Shown here one piece after another: positions 25,113-39,159 of a stretch of DNA of 64,000 bases. A program made the translations under genes and the position numbers. Below the pieces are notes generated by a model, which worked only from the letters and a program-made list of their open reading frames with translations, had not been told where the DNA came from and did no database searches. The stretch is from Helicoverpa zea (lineage: Eukaryota > Arthropoda > Insecta > Lepidoptera > Noctuidae), in NCBI RefSeq assembly GCF_022581195.2, contig NC_061454.1, positions 3,596,001 through 3,660,000 on the forward strand, written 5' to 3'. Within the stretch, counting starts at the first letter, position 1. Each line of letters opens with the position of its first letter.

Positions 25113-26979
25113 TATATAAATCAAATTAACTCAATATAACCATGTTGTGTAACAACATTTACGATGTTGTACTAGGAACTCAATATAAAGGGATACCACA
25201 AAACTGACAACTGTAAAACGATTTGTAACAATCATCAAGTCGTAAACTGCAATCAAAAGAATTTTGTTACAATGGGAACAAAGACGTTTTTATTGCCTAA
25301 TTACCATGATTTGTTTTCTCTAATGAGTGCTCTATGTCTCATAGTAACTATTACCTATTAAACCAACCTTTTCTGCTGCTCAAAAAGTAATAATCAAGGG
25401 ATTCTCAACCTTATTGACTAGAGATAAGAGCTTGTGTACTGTTTGATATATGTCAAAGTTATGGTGGTAACAGTTTTATGTTATTACGGTCGCCTAATTG
25501 GAACGGATGCTTTGTTTCAAATGTCATATTTAATGTTTCACTAATTGTTATTATAGTGAGATATAAAAATATTTACGTTTCAGTAAATACGTCGGAACTT
25601 TTAGATCGCATGTCAATTAATAGTTGAAGATTTTATATGCTCTAATTGGTAATAAAATCTAGACTGTTGGTTGCTTTGATTAAACATAATTATATTAATT
25701 ATTTTAATGGATAACATTAGCAATGAAATGTTTTAGTTATGTAACCTATCGGCATAAAGATACCGCAATGAATAAGTTTACGTACAATACTTACGTAGTT
25801 AACATAATAATTGTTTTTTTTTTATTTATCCATTTAGTTATAGTGTAGCATTTATATATTTCTTTCAGAATATAATATTCTTTTACCGCAGGATAAAATG
25901 TTTTTTACTGCTCTTATTCTCTCTCCGTTTACTGTGTCTGTATAAAATAACTGTAATAAGTTACCTAGGTATACAGTTGTTGAAACTTCTTTCAGTGTTA
26001 CATAACAATATACCTAGGCCATTCACCAAAGGAGAAGAGGCATGGGTATCAAATAATACTTACCCCTTAAAATAATTGTACTCAAATTATTGTTACTTAT
26101 CTCAAAAATTTACATGACATTTTTAAACAGACATATTTTCTTAGTTATCTACTATTTAAATTTCATTTTCCATAACACTAAAATGAACCGTAACTCAAAT
26201 CTCTTCACTAGACAGATAAATCCGTTAAATCTAAGTCTTCCTAACCATTAAATAAAATGTCTCTAAAACTAGAGCTTTATAATATACGTACCACCGCAGG
26301 CATCTATATTTTATACAACAATAGGTATGGGTGTATGATATAGGGTTCTGATCATAGATCATAGAACTTACAGGAACCACCATGAGCATACATCTCTATG
26401 CGGAATTCGGAAAATTTACTCGCATTTTCTATTAATCTATTACATCTTTACGCACGTACACGATAAAAAGAATCATAAACTTCAGGCAGAAGTGTAGAGT
26501 GGCAGAATGAAAGGGTTTTTCTCCTTAGAGTCAATTTTCTCTTGCAATACCTACTTATGTAGAACCACTGCCAAAAACAGTTCTACTAACATTAAAATAA
26601 ATATGGCTACTATATAGGGCTCAAAGCTATAGGTACATATATACCACTGTACCTACTGCTAAAATATAGACTAGCAATACGTTGGACGAATCAATTTGAA
26701 AGTTTTCCAGTTGCTTCAATGATCCAAGGTTCTGATTCAATTGTCAAGCGCTAGGGGCGGGCGGGCGAGCCTCCGCCCATCCGCCCAACGCCGCGGGCAA
26801 TGCGGTTAGTAGGCGCGGGTACTGTCGGTGACAATAGTGTAATGTAATAGGGTGAAAATAGCAATTTTAGTCCCTATACTGTATACTTTTGTATCTTTTC
26901 TCTTTGAGTAATATCTCGACAAGAGTTAGCCAACTTTTTTAACGATTTTTTTACTTAGTCGAAGTTTTTTTTTTAATTG

Positions 26980-27085
26980 GCCTATAAAAGCTCTTTCGAC
27001 GTCAAACTAGTTGCACGGTTCCAAAAAGTTGGTCGCATGGAGAAGAACCGGCCAGAAACTCCAAACACACTCTTTTTAAAATGTA
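26980..27085 (+). repeat. Dispersed repeat relic, copy 2
   Basis: CACGGTTCCAAAAAGTTGG, then ATGGAGAAGAACCGGCCAGA and AACTCC, the same family and orientation as 20190-20310. Confidence 0.5.
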
Positions 27086-29694
27086 CAAATAGAAAATTAA
27101 ATCATTCGCAGTTCGTAAAAGGTTTAACGTACATAGGTGTATAAAGTTATATCTATTTTAGTTGTCATTTCCCAAACAAAATTGTAGGTGCGTACCTACT
27201 TTGTACCGGTCCTACTTATTCCGGTGAAAATCTTTGCAACTTTTATCAAGTTTTAAAATACCTATTATCCGTACATAAAAGTACTTATCTCTCCGATTGT
27301 ACGGGTAGGTGCTACAGCAATAACTTAGTCGGGTCCTGATTGCGTTGAGCGGGCACTTAATGAGAGCCTTATTAAATAATTATTAATTGCCGGCGACCCG
27401 CTGAGCGCACCGATTGCAATACAAACTATTGAAACATCAGTTCGCTTTGTAACTAGATATAAGAACCTAGTGATATTGTTGGGTTCATAGAGTTTAAGGT
27501 ATTATTGTTATTTATTTTATCAAGTTATTGTAAAGATCCTATTTCTTTTGCCTCTATGCATCTTCTTGTACTAAACACGTGCAATAATTCAGTTCTTTTC
27601 GGCAAAGTAAAGTTTTCATGGTATGAATTATTTACTTTTGAAAGAACTAATGCCAGAATGCTTATATTTAGATTAATTTTATTCAGACGTATATAACGAA
27701 GAGTTATTACCTATACTTATACCATTGTACGACCTTTAGTAAATTTTACTCTTTATAATTCTAATCACATCTTGTATTAAACCAACTTGTATTGCAAAAA
27801 CCTATAATCCGTCTTAATTAACTCATTAGTTTTATGTCTTGAAGAAGATTAATACTCAAATTAGACGCTAAAATTAATAGATGCAGCCTTGTCCGATATT
27901 AATTGAAAAAAAAAACCGTGTACTTAAAACTAATACACAACTTAAAGCTTAGTATATAGTTATTATTTTTTATTTCTTCTAATTAACGTTAGTACACTTC
28001 AAGATATACAGCTTAAAGTCAATTAATTCACGAATTGTACGTGTAAAATTAATTCATACGTTCATACAAATCATTATGAGTACAAACATGATAACTCTTG
28101 TGAAAAATAGTGTTTGTATATTGTATAATAATATCTTAAGGCGAAGTCGAGCTGACTTATTGTCGGCCGTCCACTCCGCCGCCATTTTCGTATTGAAATT
28201 TAACCACAATATATTACGTTTGTTTGTTAAGTTAATTGTTAAATGGAGAGCCTCGTTATATTCTCGCGCATATTTTATTTGATATCGGCGCTTGCACGAT
28301 CGTATATCACGTGATTGTAAAAGATGCATCCGCTTTTGGTTTCTTTGAAAACTCGACTCGCCCCAAGCAACGGGCGTGTTGCTCAATAATCCTGTTAATT
28401 TTCATTAAAATCTTAGGGAATAACTTAAATTTTTCGGCGTCTCGGATAATTTCAATTTATGAAACGGATATTTTTAATTTCTCACAAATCAAAACTCAGA
28501 GCTGATACCCGAAGGCTGGGACCGATGACTTCCAAATTAAATAACGAACAAAATTAGTTGTTATTTACGATATTAAAACTATGGCGCCTTATTAAACAAA
28601 TAGCGGTCGGACATTTTAGGTTCCGGCGGCCATACATCGCGTCTTATAGAACATTAATGCCTGAACGGCCTACTTACACAAGATATTTACTGCCAACTAT
28701 ACCTTTTGAGTCCTCAGATGTAATTTTGACCCATAACGCGTGCATTCTCATCAAATGCCTGAGACTTTCCAAAGAACGTAACGTTAACTTGTGTGTTAAC
28801 GTAATATTTTAGTGGTTTTTAATCATGAAGATGGCGGCTTTGTGGCCCAAAGAATTATAATTAAAGCTATAAAGAGATGATTGGTTGGCATTAGGTATCG
28901 AAACACGGCTAATGATTACGGTAACAATAATTAGGGATTTTCATTAAGAATGCAAATATGAGAGCTCTTCTTTCCAATTCATTTGTTACATAATTTTGAT
29001 CTTAATTAAAGAAATAATTTAAAAGTTCAAGAAGCTTTATCTCCTCTTGCAAAACGTTTCATAAAATAATATTCATTTACAGTTCGGAATATAAGATCAT
29101 TGACTAATACTGTCTACAACTTGAGCCATTAATTACGGCTTACCCAACACAAAACTAAACAATAACTTCATCTATTTCAAAATAATTAATCCCCCAATAA
29201 AACAAAATAACATTAATCAATTTCGTTTGAAAGTGCGTTCCAATTGGATCCTAACACAATCGCCATTGTTAGCACGAAGCACGCTTTCCACAACTAATTT
29301 ATATCCTTAGCCAAAAAGCAATAAATTAAAACAACGAACTTCCTAATCACATAAAACATTAACAAACAGTGTCCAGGCCTCAGGCCAAAAAGGAATTTAA
29401 TTATTTTCGAAACTGGCCTCAAAACATTTGCATAAGAAAACTATAATTTATCTATACAAGAAATTAACCTCTTGGCTCAACTCAATTACGCTAAACCAAA
29501 GCGCATACTAAAAGGGTTTAATAAGCTCGCGCGGCCTTTTAGGGATCCGTGGTAGGAACATCATATTTTTACATATTTTTTTGAGTGCATCACCTGAATA
29601 AATTTCCAGATCATACCTAGTTTCTGTGTCTTCGAAGTGGTAAAGTTTTAGTATTTCTTACCCTTTAGGAGAAAAATACCTACGACTGAACGTT

Positions 29695-29790
29695 TGTAAA
29701 CAACACAGACCAACACTTTGGGGGAGGCCTCTGTCCATCAGTGGACGTCTTTCATAGGCCGTCGTAGGTCTATGATTTTTCACTACTTTA
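29695..29790 (+). mobile_element. RTE-type 3'-end relic
   Basis: GGGGGAGGCCTCTGTCCATC then AGTGGACGTCTTTC matches the widespread lepidopteran pattern GGAGGCCT.TGTCC..CAGTGGACGTCTTTC at retrotransposon 3' ends. It is a short, diverged fragment. Confidence 0.5.
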
Positions 29791-30812
29791 TGGTTAATAG
29801 TAACAATATGGGTAGTAGACTTATTACTTCTATACCAGTGCAAAAATATATTAAGTATCATCATATTCAGAAGACGAGCTATAGTTAGCTAACTAAATCG
29901 TCATTGAAAAAAAAAGATAGCTGGTCAACCGTGACTTCAGCCAGTGCAGTTCAGTAATAAAAACATGAGGTAAGGAGATTTATAAATACATAGGAATATC
30001 TATTAGTAGGTTGCAAAGCATAAGATAAAATCAAACAAAGCAAAGGTTGTAGGTATTTTCGGCAACATTTCATTCACAGAAATACTGGCATTTTAAGACA
30101 TCCGCAAAACCCCTTTCACAAAATTCCAACTCCCGCTTCCACAGTTGTTTTTTGCTTGTCAATTTAAGTTTTTTAACTTGAAGCTCATAAGTCAAGCTAT
30201 CAATTAGACAGAGTATCAGTCAAAGTTATATTTCGTGACAGACAGTATACGGCTGGAGTCGCATTGAAAGCGAGCGGAAAACGAACATAAATTCTGTTTA
30301 GGTAGTCTTACTGTTTCCTATCATTGTTTTTATTAGTTTTTTTTTCTTATAAGTTATCATAATTTTTTCATGATTGTTCACCATAGTCTGACAGCACCAG
30401 TACCTAAGCGGATGTATATCTTGTAGTTTATTTTGTACTCAAAATTGATGCTGATAGAAAAAAGGCCCTTAAATGTATTCTGCGTCGGTGGTATCCTAAA
30501 AATAAAATCTTGACCGTGTAGCAGATGTTTCGATATGTCTGAAAGGCCAAACGCTGTCAGTAAAACCCAGGTCCAAACGAACGTTACCGACCGTTGTTTA
30601 GATGACCCTGACTTTAAATTAATGGCATGGAGAATGATATTTATTAATTTTTAATTTCCACTCACGACTCGGCTTATTGGTAAAAGTCTTTAGTAAGTTT
30701 ATGACAGGAAATCTATCACTAAATTGCGAAATGCTCTACCTATAAGTTAAATTAAAGGATAGGCTTTGGTAATTATTTCTTTGAAAGGACAATGCCAGGA
30801 TGTGGGCTCAAA

Positions 30813-31511
30813 GTTTGCCCAGCAGTGGGAGTAGTTTCAGCTGGTTCCATAGTGCACTCTGAACACGAAATCCAAATATTTTTGAAATCGGTCCCAGAGG
30901 TCCCGAGAAAAACCGGTTCAAATGGTCTCCATAGATAGTCACTTAACAAAGCCTGAGCCATTTGCCCAGTAGTGAAAGTGGTCGAAATAGGTTATTTACT
31001 GCACTGTTAACACGAAATCCAAATATTTTGGAAATCGGTCCTAGAGGTCCCGAGAAAAACCGGTTCTAATGTCAAACTTGAACAGTCAATTTATAAAGCC
31101 CAAGCCATTTGCCCAGTAGTGCAAATTATTAAAATAGGTTCCATAGTGCACTCTGAACACGAAATCCAAATATTTTTGAAACCGGTCCCAGAGGTCCCGA
31201 GAAAAACCGGTTCAAATGTTAAACTTGATCAGTCACTTTATAAAGTCCAAGCCATTTGCCCAGTAGTGGGAATGGTTAGAATAGGTTCTTTACTTCACTC
31301 TTAAGACGGAATCCAAATATTTTTGAAATCGGTCCCAGAGGTCCCGAGAAACCCCGGTTCTAATGTCCAACTTGAACAGTCAGTTTATGAAGCCCAAGCC
31401 ATTTGCCCAGTTGTGGGAATGGTTAAAATAGGTTTTTTACTTCACTCTTAAGACGGAATCCAAATATTTTTGAAATCGGTCCCAGAGGTCCCGAGAAAAA
31501 CCAGTTCTAAA
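30813..31511 (+). repeat. Five-copy tandem array, period 147 bp
   Basis: The marker GGTCCCAGAGGTCCCGAGAA starts at 30890, 31037, 31184, 31331 and 31479 (steps 147, 147, 147, 148; the second copy has GGTCCTAG). Each unit also has TTTGCCCAG.AGTG, a CACTCT..A.ACGAAATCC segment, AAATATTTTTGAAATCGG and AACCGGTTC. Short ORFs within are repeat artefacts. The first unit has an extra left flank with GAAAGGACAATGCCAGG. Confidence 0.9.
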
Positions 31512-31984
31512 TGTTAGCCAGCCATTGTTAGCAAGCCATTTTAAGCAGCCACAAACCTAACAACCTCTTTTCTTGAAATAACATTCAGATAGATAGTGGT
31601 TTCACTGTTAACAGGATAAAAAAAAAAAACAGAAATAGACGTTTAAAGGTAATTGTTGTTTCTCTTGCTTTTCAGTCTCTATCTACTACAATCAGTCCTA
31701 AGTTCGAGTAGCGTCATGCAATTAATATCCTTAATGGCAATGGAAAAATCTTATCAAGACGAATAAAATAAGCTCAAACACGAGGTAGTAAATAGATACC
31801 GTTGAGGAGTTCCCTCTTCTCACTGTCGTCTCCATCGTCAGGTCAGGTCTTAACCTCCACAGTTTTGTGATGTCGGAGACATATATCCGAATGACAAGTT
31901 TTTATTCGATATGTGCTTACAATTTCCGAGAGTTCCATAATGTTTTAAGGTTTCTATCACCAGACCCTGGACCCTGGAACTATT

Positions 31985-32121
31985 TGGAAAGTAAATCCTT
32001 TTAAACAATAAAATGATTGTTTAAATCGGTTGGTAAACGACGGAGTTATGCACGTACTTACGTAAAAAGAATACAAACGAACTGAGAAACTCCTCCATTT
32101 TTTGAAGTCGGTAAAAAAAAA
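31985..32121 (+). repeat. Common dispersed repeat relic
   Basis: AACGACGGAGTTATGCACGT, ACAAACGAACTGAGAAACTC and CTCCATTTTTTGAAGTCGGT match a very common lepidopteran repeat end (CGAATTGAGAACCTCCTCC..TTTTTTGAAGTCGG) as I recall it. Confidence 0.5.
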
Positions 32122-32225
32122 TCTCGTTCAATACCTCGTATTTGTCGATTAATATTATAATGCATTTCAATTAAGGTAATAAAAGTGGAATAGTTAAGAG
32201 TTCGTAAGCATATTTTTCGTAGTAT

Positions 32226-32396
32226 TGAATAAGAGTCAAACCAGTTTTTCTCAGCACTCCTGGGATAGATTTCGAAATATTTCGGTCTGGGACCTATTAT
32301 AAGCCTATGGAACATAATACACTATGCAGTTACTGTGGGCAACTCTTGAGCCCAACTTCCATACAAAGAATAGCATTGTCCTTTCCTCTTTGAAAA
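32226..32396 (-). repeat. Single diverged inverted copy of the 147-bp unit with its left flank
   Basis: On the minus strand: GAAAGGACAATGC, TGGGCTCAAGAGTTGCCCA, GTTCCATAGG, GGTCCCAGACCGAAATATTT, then CCCAGGAGTGCTGAGAAAAA and CTGGTTTGA. This matches the first array unit, including flank and order, in inverted orientation. The array therefore grew from a dispersed element. Confidence 0.7.
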
Positions 32397-32399
32397 AAA

Positions 32400-35300
32400 A
32401 ATGAATGATCTATGATTTATGAGAGACTGCATCAATCTTTTTCTTAGATTTTAATCGAATAAAACTATTTACCAAGGGTGTGTTCTCTAGGTCTTGACCT
32501 TCTTTGTAACTTTTGTTTCTTAGGTAATCGAAACTATGCCTGAATTCATAGGAAACCGTAGACTAGCAAGTTCTAGACTTTTGGCATAACCTGTATGACC
32601 CATGCAAAGAAAAAATATATATGTATCATCCATCACTCTCCTGCCAAATCTAGTATTTCGTCCCCTTCCATACTTCTTCATCAGACATCATCCGACTACT
32701 AGATTTTCCAAATACCATCACCCATTCCTTTCAAATACAATCGTCCAAATCAAACACGGGCAGTGTTAAGATATAAGGGTAACCAAAATACATATAAACA
32801 TACTCCGGCTTCGGCCGAGGTAATTGGATCGCCTCGAGCCTCGTTATTTATGCCTCCATACATCAAAACGCGAAAACAAACACACGGACAAAATTTGTTT
32901 GTAAGGGATCCTGAAGAACTTATTTGTTTATCGTCAGATTGTGATCTTGCTTAAAGTCTATATAAAACATTCAGAAAGTCTTTAGAAAGTAGGTAGGTAT
33001 GTATTTTACGGACTTTCGAGGATGTGTAAACTACTCGCAGATAAATAATTTTATATCTTACTCACGTATACATTTACAATCAGGACTAAGGCGTAATACC
33101 TTTTTCTTTACCCGACGTTTCGGCCGCATTGGATAAATAGTGTACTCACTTTTCACGAAAGTTGAAAACCTTTACGTACGTATAATAATTCTAACTTGTG
33201 TAAGTACTTTCAGTAAGATTTAATACTATAAAAATTACAGTAGCAACAAAAACAGCTCAAAATACCCTCATATTCACTAAGGAAGTTTAAGACGGCACAA
33301 TAAAAGTGTAGTATGTAAATGTGTTGGTGTCGGTGCGCGCGCGACTAGCGGCGTGTAGCGCAGCATGACGTCACGCCCACTCCTGCGTAGGGTAGCGCTA
33401 GACATGAGATCTCATCTCAGGAATCTAGGTGAGATTGTTTTGAACTTGCTTTGAGGTTAACTTTAGCTGGTGTTTGCGATTGCTATTGTTTTAAGGATAT
33501 ATGTATTTTGATCACTTTATGAAGTACTTAGGTACCGTAGTTTGGAGCGAAACATACATAGTAGGGATAGGTATCTATTGCAAAAAATCTGAAATAGTTA
33601 TGTAGGTTTTCTATCCAATAGGCAGCCTTTGTCTAGGATCCTGCGTTCTAAATTGAAGTGAATAGTACCGCTTTGAAATCAATGCTGGCTAAACGCTTTA
33701 TGGAAGAAGCTCTCAATCAGCCAATAAAGACATTCATAATATAATGAAAACTCCATAATCTAATTGAAAGCTTCTAATGAGCATAAAGTAACAATTTAAA
33801 TACATTAACCCCATCAAAAACAACATGCACCAAACACTGAATTATGCAAATCCGACGCGATTTAAATGAATTCGTCTATTATAGGAACAGTTCAATTTGA
33901 ATAATATAGCACTTAATATAATATTAATTCAATTGTCAGTTGTGCGTCCCACGTATGGTAATGGTGACGGCGGGGAGCGACGCGTGCGCAGTGCCACGCT
34001 GCGACACCAAATCAACTGCCTTCCTTAACTACGCGGATGTGGTGACCAGGGTCTTAGGAGACAGTTTGGGATACATTTAAAATTGTGGCTTTGATGGGGT
34101 CTCTAGGTAAAGGAAATTCTTTTGAGATATCTGTAATTTTGTAAGGAAATGGGAATCTGGAAGTAGGCAAAGATGCTCAAGAGTTCTTTGCACTCCTGCA
34201 CATTCAAATGTCTTAAGATTGTAATTCTTCCATCATCTGCCTAGCCTCAACTATGGGGGAACAGGTAACCCAGTTACCCAATACCCTTGATAACATCGAA
34301 AGCTTTTCTTGAAATAACAAAAACCATAACAGAATCATCGGTGTAGCATTCTTAGTGGGCCTTCTTTCTTAAACTGTAGTCATACTAACTAGTTACTTAT
34401 TTTTCAAAGCTCATGCTCAAATAGTTCCCAATTTACATGTGAAAAGAAACCATGGAGTTCCTACAAACGCTCTCTGGTGGTAATGCGACAATACGCGTTC
34501 CAGTACCCTTACATCTGCACATCTATCGAATGAATAAACAATTGTGCGCTCGCATCGACTTTATTCGAAACCACGGACATAACTTTATGAATTTACAACT
34601 ATTGTAAAATATTTTGATGTCAGCTATGTGGGTAGCATTGTCGTTTTATTATCATTGAATTTTAATAAACGTCTCGTTACTCGACTGTGCTTTAGTGTAG
34701 GTAGAATTGAATTGGAGCACTAAGATGTTTTAAAAGTCTTTTGAAAGTCGTTGATGGAGTATCGTTTTAGTGACAACATAACATTGGTAGGGATGTAGGT
34801 AGGTAATTGCATCTAGTCACTCAACGGTCGAGTAAAATTTAACTATATCTACATAACTAAAATTATTTACAACACTGCTTACTGCTCTGTAGGTACTGTT
34901 ACTGGTCGGTAGGTTCTACATATTTTTACTATCGTTACTTCCTGCGATTTAAACAATAGCTACAAGTTAATGCTTTAAAATTCTATGCACCATTTATTTT
35001 TATCAAGAACTATGAAAGGATGTAGCTATCACTTAAAATTGCAACAATAAGTATTTAATTTTCCCGTTGCAGAAACTTATCATGGAGCAAACTCAGGTAG
35101 GTAGCATTTTAGTAGGTGATATATTCACCTTGTACCTAAATAGCATTTCACTCTGCAATTCAGGAAGGTAATCTACTACCTATATTGACCAAGTGAAATA
35201 CTACCCACATTGACGGAACTGTTCAAAAATGGAAATCTACGATGCCAAAACCAAATCATATCAGGTGGGTTGGTTCTGAACTTCCTATCTACTTATAGCT

Positions 35301-38300
35301 TGAGTGATAGTTACGGCCTATGCGTATCAAAATTCGATTTTACAACACACCAAGGAAACTCCATTCCATTAGACATTAATAAATGCATGCATCAGTCCCT
35401 TTTCACCCCAGACGATTGTTAGCAATTTTCCGCTCGATTTACCCCAAAACTGTGAGCGTCCTATTATAAAAATAACATAGTCATTCCGGGAACAAAGACA
35501 ATTAAAAAAAGGAGAACAGTGCGTTCTTTGTGGGCGTCTAATTAATTAGTTGTAAACAAGAACGATGATTTTCGTAAATGTAAATAGTAGAAAGCTATGG
35601 ACGCCGTAAAATTAACCATGTCTGTTTTCTGTTGATTTTATTGGATGTAGTCAAGTTTTTTGTAAAAGTCAATGAATCCGATTGATGGCGTCGGTTCCGA
35701 CAAAGCGTTGTTTCCTTTCTATTGTTGTTTTAATATAGTTCAAATAGATAGTTTCGTTCTTGTTATCGTTATTAGGTGAATGCAGCTGGTGTTAGGTTTT
35801 TTGTAGTTCCGTTTGGAAAATTCATTCTAAATCTCTCTGACGCTCTAGATACCTACCTTTAAAATATGTAGGTTGATAGACATATAGATTTAAATAGAAG
35901 AAATTGCTTCTCTATTTTTACTTATTTGTAAGAAAAAAAAAAATCCAAAGGTTTGAAAATGTTCGTAGGTAATAAGGTTTTTAAATGCCTTTCAGCGAAT
36001 CCGTTTTAGAATGTAGGCACCGCCATCTACCGCGACAGTTGGGAAACAACCCAAAAATTCAAGCTATTTTGTGAGCCTTACAAACAAAAAGTAGATATTT
36101 AAAGTATATCCACTTTTGTACCTAGTTAGTTTCCTTATTGATTCATTAGTTTAGTAGTGAATTTTGTATTTCTTATATTTTTTTAAGACATAGATCCAAA
36201 TACATTGTGCCTATGAGGTTTTCTGTAGGGGTAGTTTCGATAGTGGTGAATCCCTGCTTACCTACTACTACTACCTAATTATTGAGCTGAAAGAAAATAC
36301 AGGCTTCTTAACAATCTGTTATTCCCAACTATTCGACGTACTAATTGAATACCGTACATACCGTAAATAAAGGTAGCGACACACGGTTGCGGCGCCACTA
36401 GGCGTGGCCCCGACTTGCGAGTCAGCGTCGAACGATTACCGCCCCGCCTCGACGGTAATCACAGCATTACTTGCAACATTTTGATAAATACACGGTTTTT
36501 GTTAATTGTTTGCAATGTAAGGATGTTGTGGGTTGTGATGGGTAAAACCTTTGTTTGTATGTGGAGTGTAGGTAAAACTGATTTGTAGGCTTGTTAGGTT
36601 TACGCGGTTTTACTGCTGTACCAATTTGCGTGTAATTTTGGTTTTTATCTTGTGAAATCCTCAGAAAATTCACAGTTTCTACTAACTAAATTTACCTGGT
36701 CTTACGTTTAAAATGTATCAATTTTGTAAAATGTTGACGCAGTGTGTTATGAGGCGCACGATATTCAGAGCAACTTCTAGGCTAGACTACGGGTAGGCAG
36801 TAAAATAAAAAATCAAATTATAATTTCGAAAACGTATATACCTTTATTTTATCTACATATAAACATGTGTGTATGATAAGATATTGCTACATCAAAGGTA
36901 CTTAAACTAGGAGACCAGTGCATTACACAAAAATGTTAATTTTTACAATCAAAATAATATCCCTCACCTTAGTCTTTGGCACATTATCTTTGAATAGGAC
37001 AAAGACTCGACTCTAACATTCAGTTCTGTAGTAATTCTTATCAACTATTTTATACACAATCCATTAAACAGGTATTTTTTCATGAGCGATACATTTTGAT
37101 ATCAATACATTAATGCTACTTGCAATGTACTATAAGTATTAGCAGAAATCCTCAACCGTATCCTGTACTTAAATTAAATAAAAAGACAAAAAAACTACCG
37201 CAGAAGGATCGAAACATTCAAATAGCCTATTTTCTACCAATCTGGAAATATACTACAAAAATATATTCAGTATTTTCTCTATACCTACTCACGTTTTTCT
37301 TCCCTTTATCGATTTTTCAAAATGTATCGCTTATGGATAAACCCTGATATTACTAAGAACAATAATGTCGGTTCGCGGTTGTGATGAATATAAAATGCAT
37401 ATTAACTATAAAGTTTATGAATAATTTCAATATAATTTCAAATCAGTGGTAACACAACTCTAGGAGCGAAATAAAAGCTATTACGTATAGTATGAGTTGT
37501 TCACACAATAATTATATTTCATAATTAAGTTGGCAGTAGGTATGACCACAACTTGAATAGTAAACTTAGACATAAAATAAAAATACTATTTCTTTTAATT
37601 AAACAACATAAGGTAAAAAAAATCACACTAGGGATATTTTCTTATTCCAAATCTACTATTTTTTTATTAATAAGAAAGTGATTGAATCCATATAATTATA
37701 AATCATGGGAAAGCCGGTATTTGCAGCAAAATACATCGTAATAGTTGTACATAACTGAAAATAAGGTAAATAAGCAAAGTGTAAACATAATATCATTGGA
37801 ATATATGGCTTCTGTAAACATCAATGAGTTAACAAAATATGTTTTATACCTTCAAGACCTCACCTCAAATAATTGTAAACAAAAGAAAGCATTAAAATAA
37901 AATTCTAATCAATGATAAAGCATTACTTTCTGATAAATTATTCAAAAGATACTAAACACAACACTAATATTTTCTTATAAAGTAAAAGTAATATTATACA
38001 TAGTTACTGTGACTTATATTAATGAGAATTGACTATATTTAAAAGTGACGAGAACAAAATTTATATACTAGAATATATAATACCTATATATGAGTATTAG
38101 GAGAATTCCGTATAGTTTAGAATTCGGTGGTAAAAAGGATATGTGAATAATATTTACAAATTCTTTGTTTTTGATGAAAATTAATGGTTTATGAAAACTT
38201 TTTTTGAGATTTTTTCTATATGAAAAGTTTGATGAACCTGAGATTTTTTTAAACTTTATTTACGGTATTTCTATTGGTTAATTTGATGTGACAAATAAAT

Positions 38301-39159
38301 CAAATCCATCGTAGAATGATATTCGAAATGAAAATGACACGATGATTCTTATGATCGATGAAAATTCATCCTAAAAGTCGAAAAATATACGAGAAAAATT
38401 CCTTACTATATCACTGCACACAAGTACACGAGTCTATTCAGAATCCAAAAAGTTTTTATTTTAAAACCTTACACAATTCCTAAACAACGAGAATCTCGTC
38501 CCATTCTATCACGATTTTTCTTAATCTATGGTGCAACAACGCAACTGTGTAACATGTTATGCAACCTGTGTACTGTATGACGTACAGTTTTCAAGCAGTT
38601 TTGCTTACCTGAAGTTAGCTACTAGTGACTTCACGATAGTCAAAATGTATGAACAAAACACTAGAACGCATGCGTGAGGCGTTAAATAGCAAACTTCGGA
38701 GATGCAAAGAGAGCTTACGAGTATTTATAAGAAAAGAGAATTAACTTTAGGACATCGGTTTAATCCAATACGCATCCGAGTTACAGAACATGTTACACGG
38801 CATGAATTCACTATAGCATAGGGACAGTTCTTACACTAATTTCGAAGATTACAGAATTGAAATGATCTCATTTACTTAAGTATTTGACGGCCGTGTTTAA
38901 TAGCTCTATTAGCTTCTACTTCGCGACTAATTAAGTTACTTCTAATGAGAGACGCACAGCCCAAATTATGGTACAATCACATACAACTGGCCCTCTCAAG
39001 GTTATGGAATAAATCCTACCAGTATTTGTTTAGAAACTTTGATATTTATCAAAATTGACTTTAGCTTGCGCTTACGCAGGCAACAAGTTCACAATTAGAA
39101 CATATAAGAACTTATTGTATTGTTCTTTATTGCTGTTTTAGGCACTTGTCTCACTGACA
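32400..39159. other. Long non-coding stretch with CpG-rich patches
   Basis: No convincing exon on either strand. CpG-rich patches: 33330-33420, 33945-34020 and 36365-36470 (the last with an inverted pair GATTACCG/CGGTAATC at 36434-36460). 34226-34290 resembles an internally deleted SINE (ACCCAGTTACCCAATACCCT). 37500-38450 is very AT-rich. Confidence 0.4.
33100..33150 (+). repeat. Relic with CCGACGTTTCGGCCGCATTG
   Basis: Short segment matching a dispersed lepidopteran repeat motif (CGACGTTTCGGC). Too short to classify. Confidence 0.3.

Larger units (their letters stand above)
25115..30770. other. Non-coding stretch
   Basis: AT-rich with two notable CpG patches. 26741-26840 is very GC-rich (GCGGGCGGGCGAGCCTCCGC), without an open frame. 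28130-28500 has retained CpG and overlapping short ORFs on both strands with no recognisable product. Either may be regulatory. Confidence 0.4.

Noticed and set aside
29100..29140. TAATACTGTCTAC, similar to the start of a miR-8/200 family microRNA
   Set aside because: Match ends after about ten bases and no hairpin arm is evident.
30773..31304. ORFs within the 147-bp array
   Set aside because: Each is a translation of the tandem repeat (147 is divisible by 3, so frames stay open across units); no sign of a real protein.
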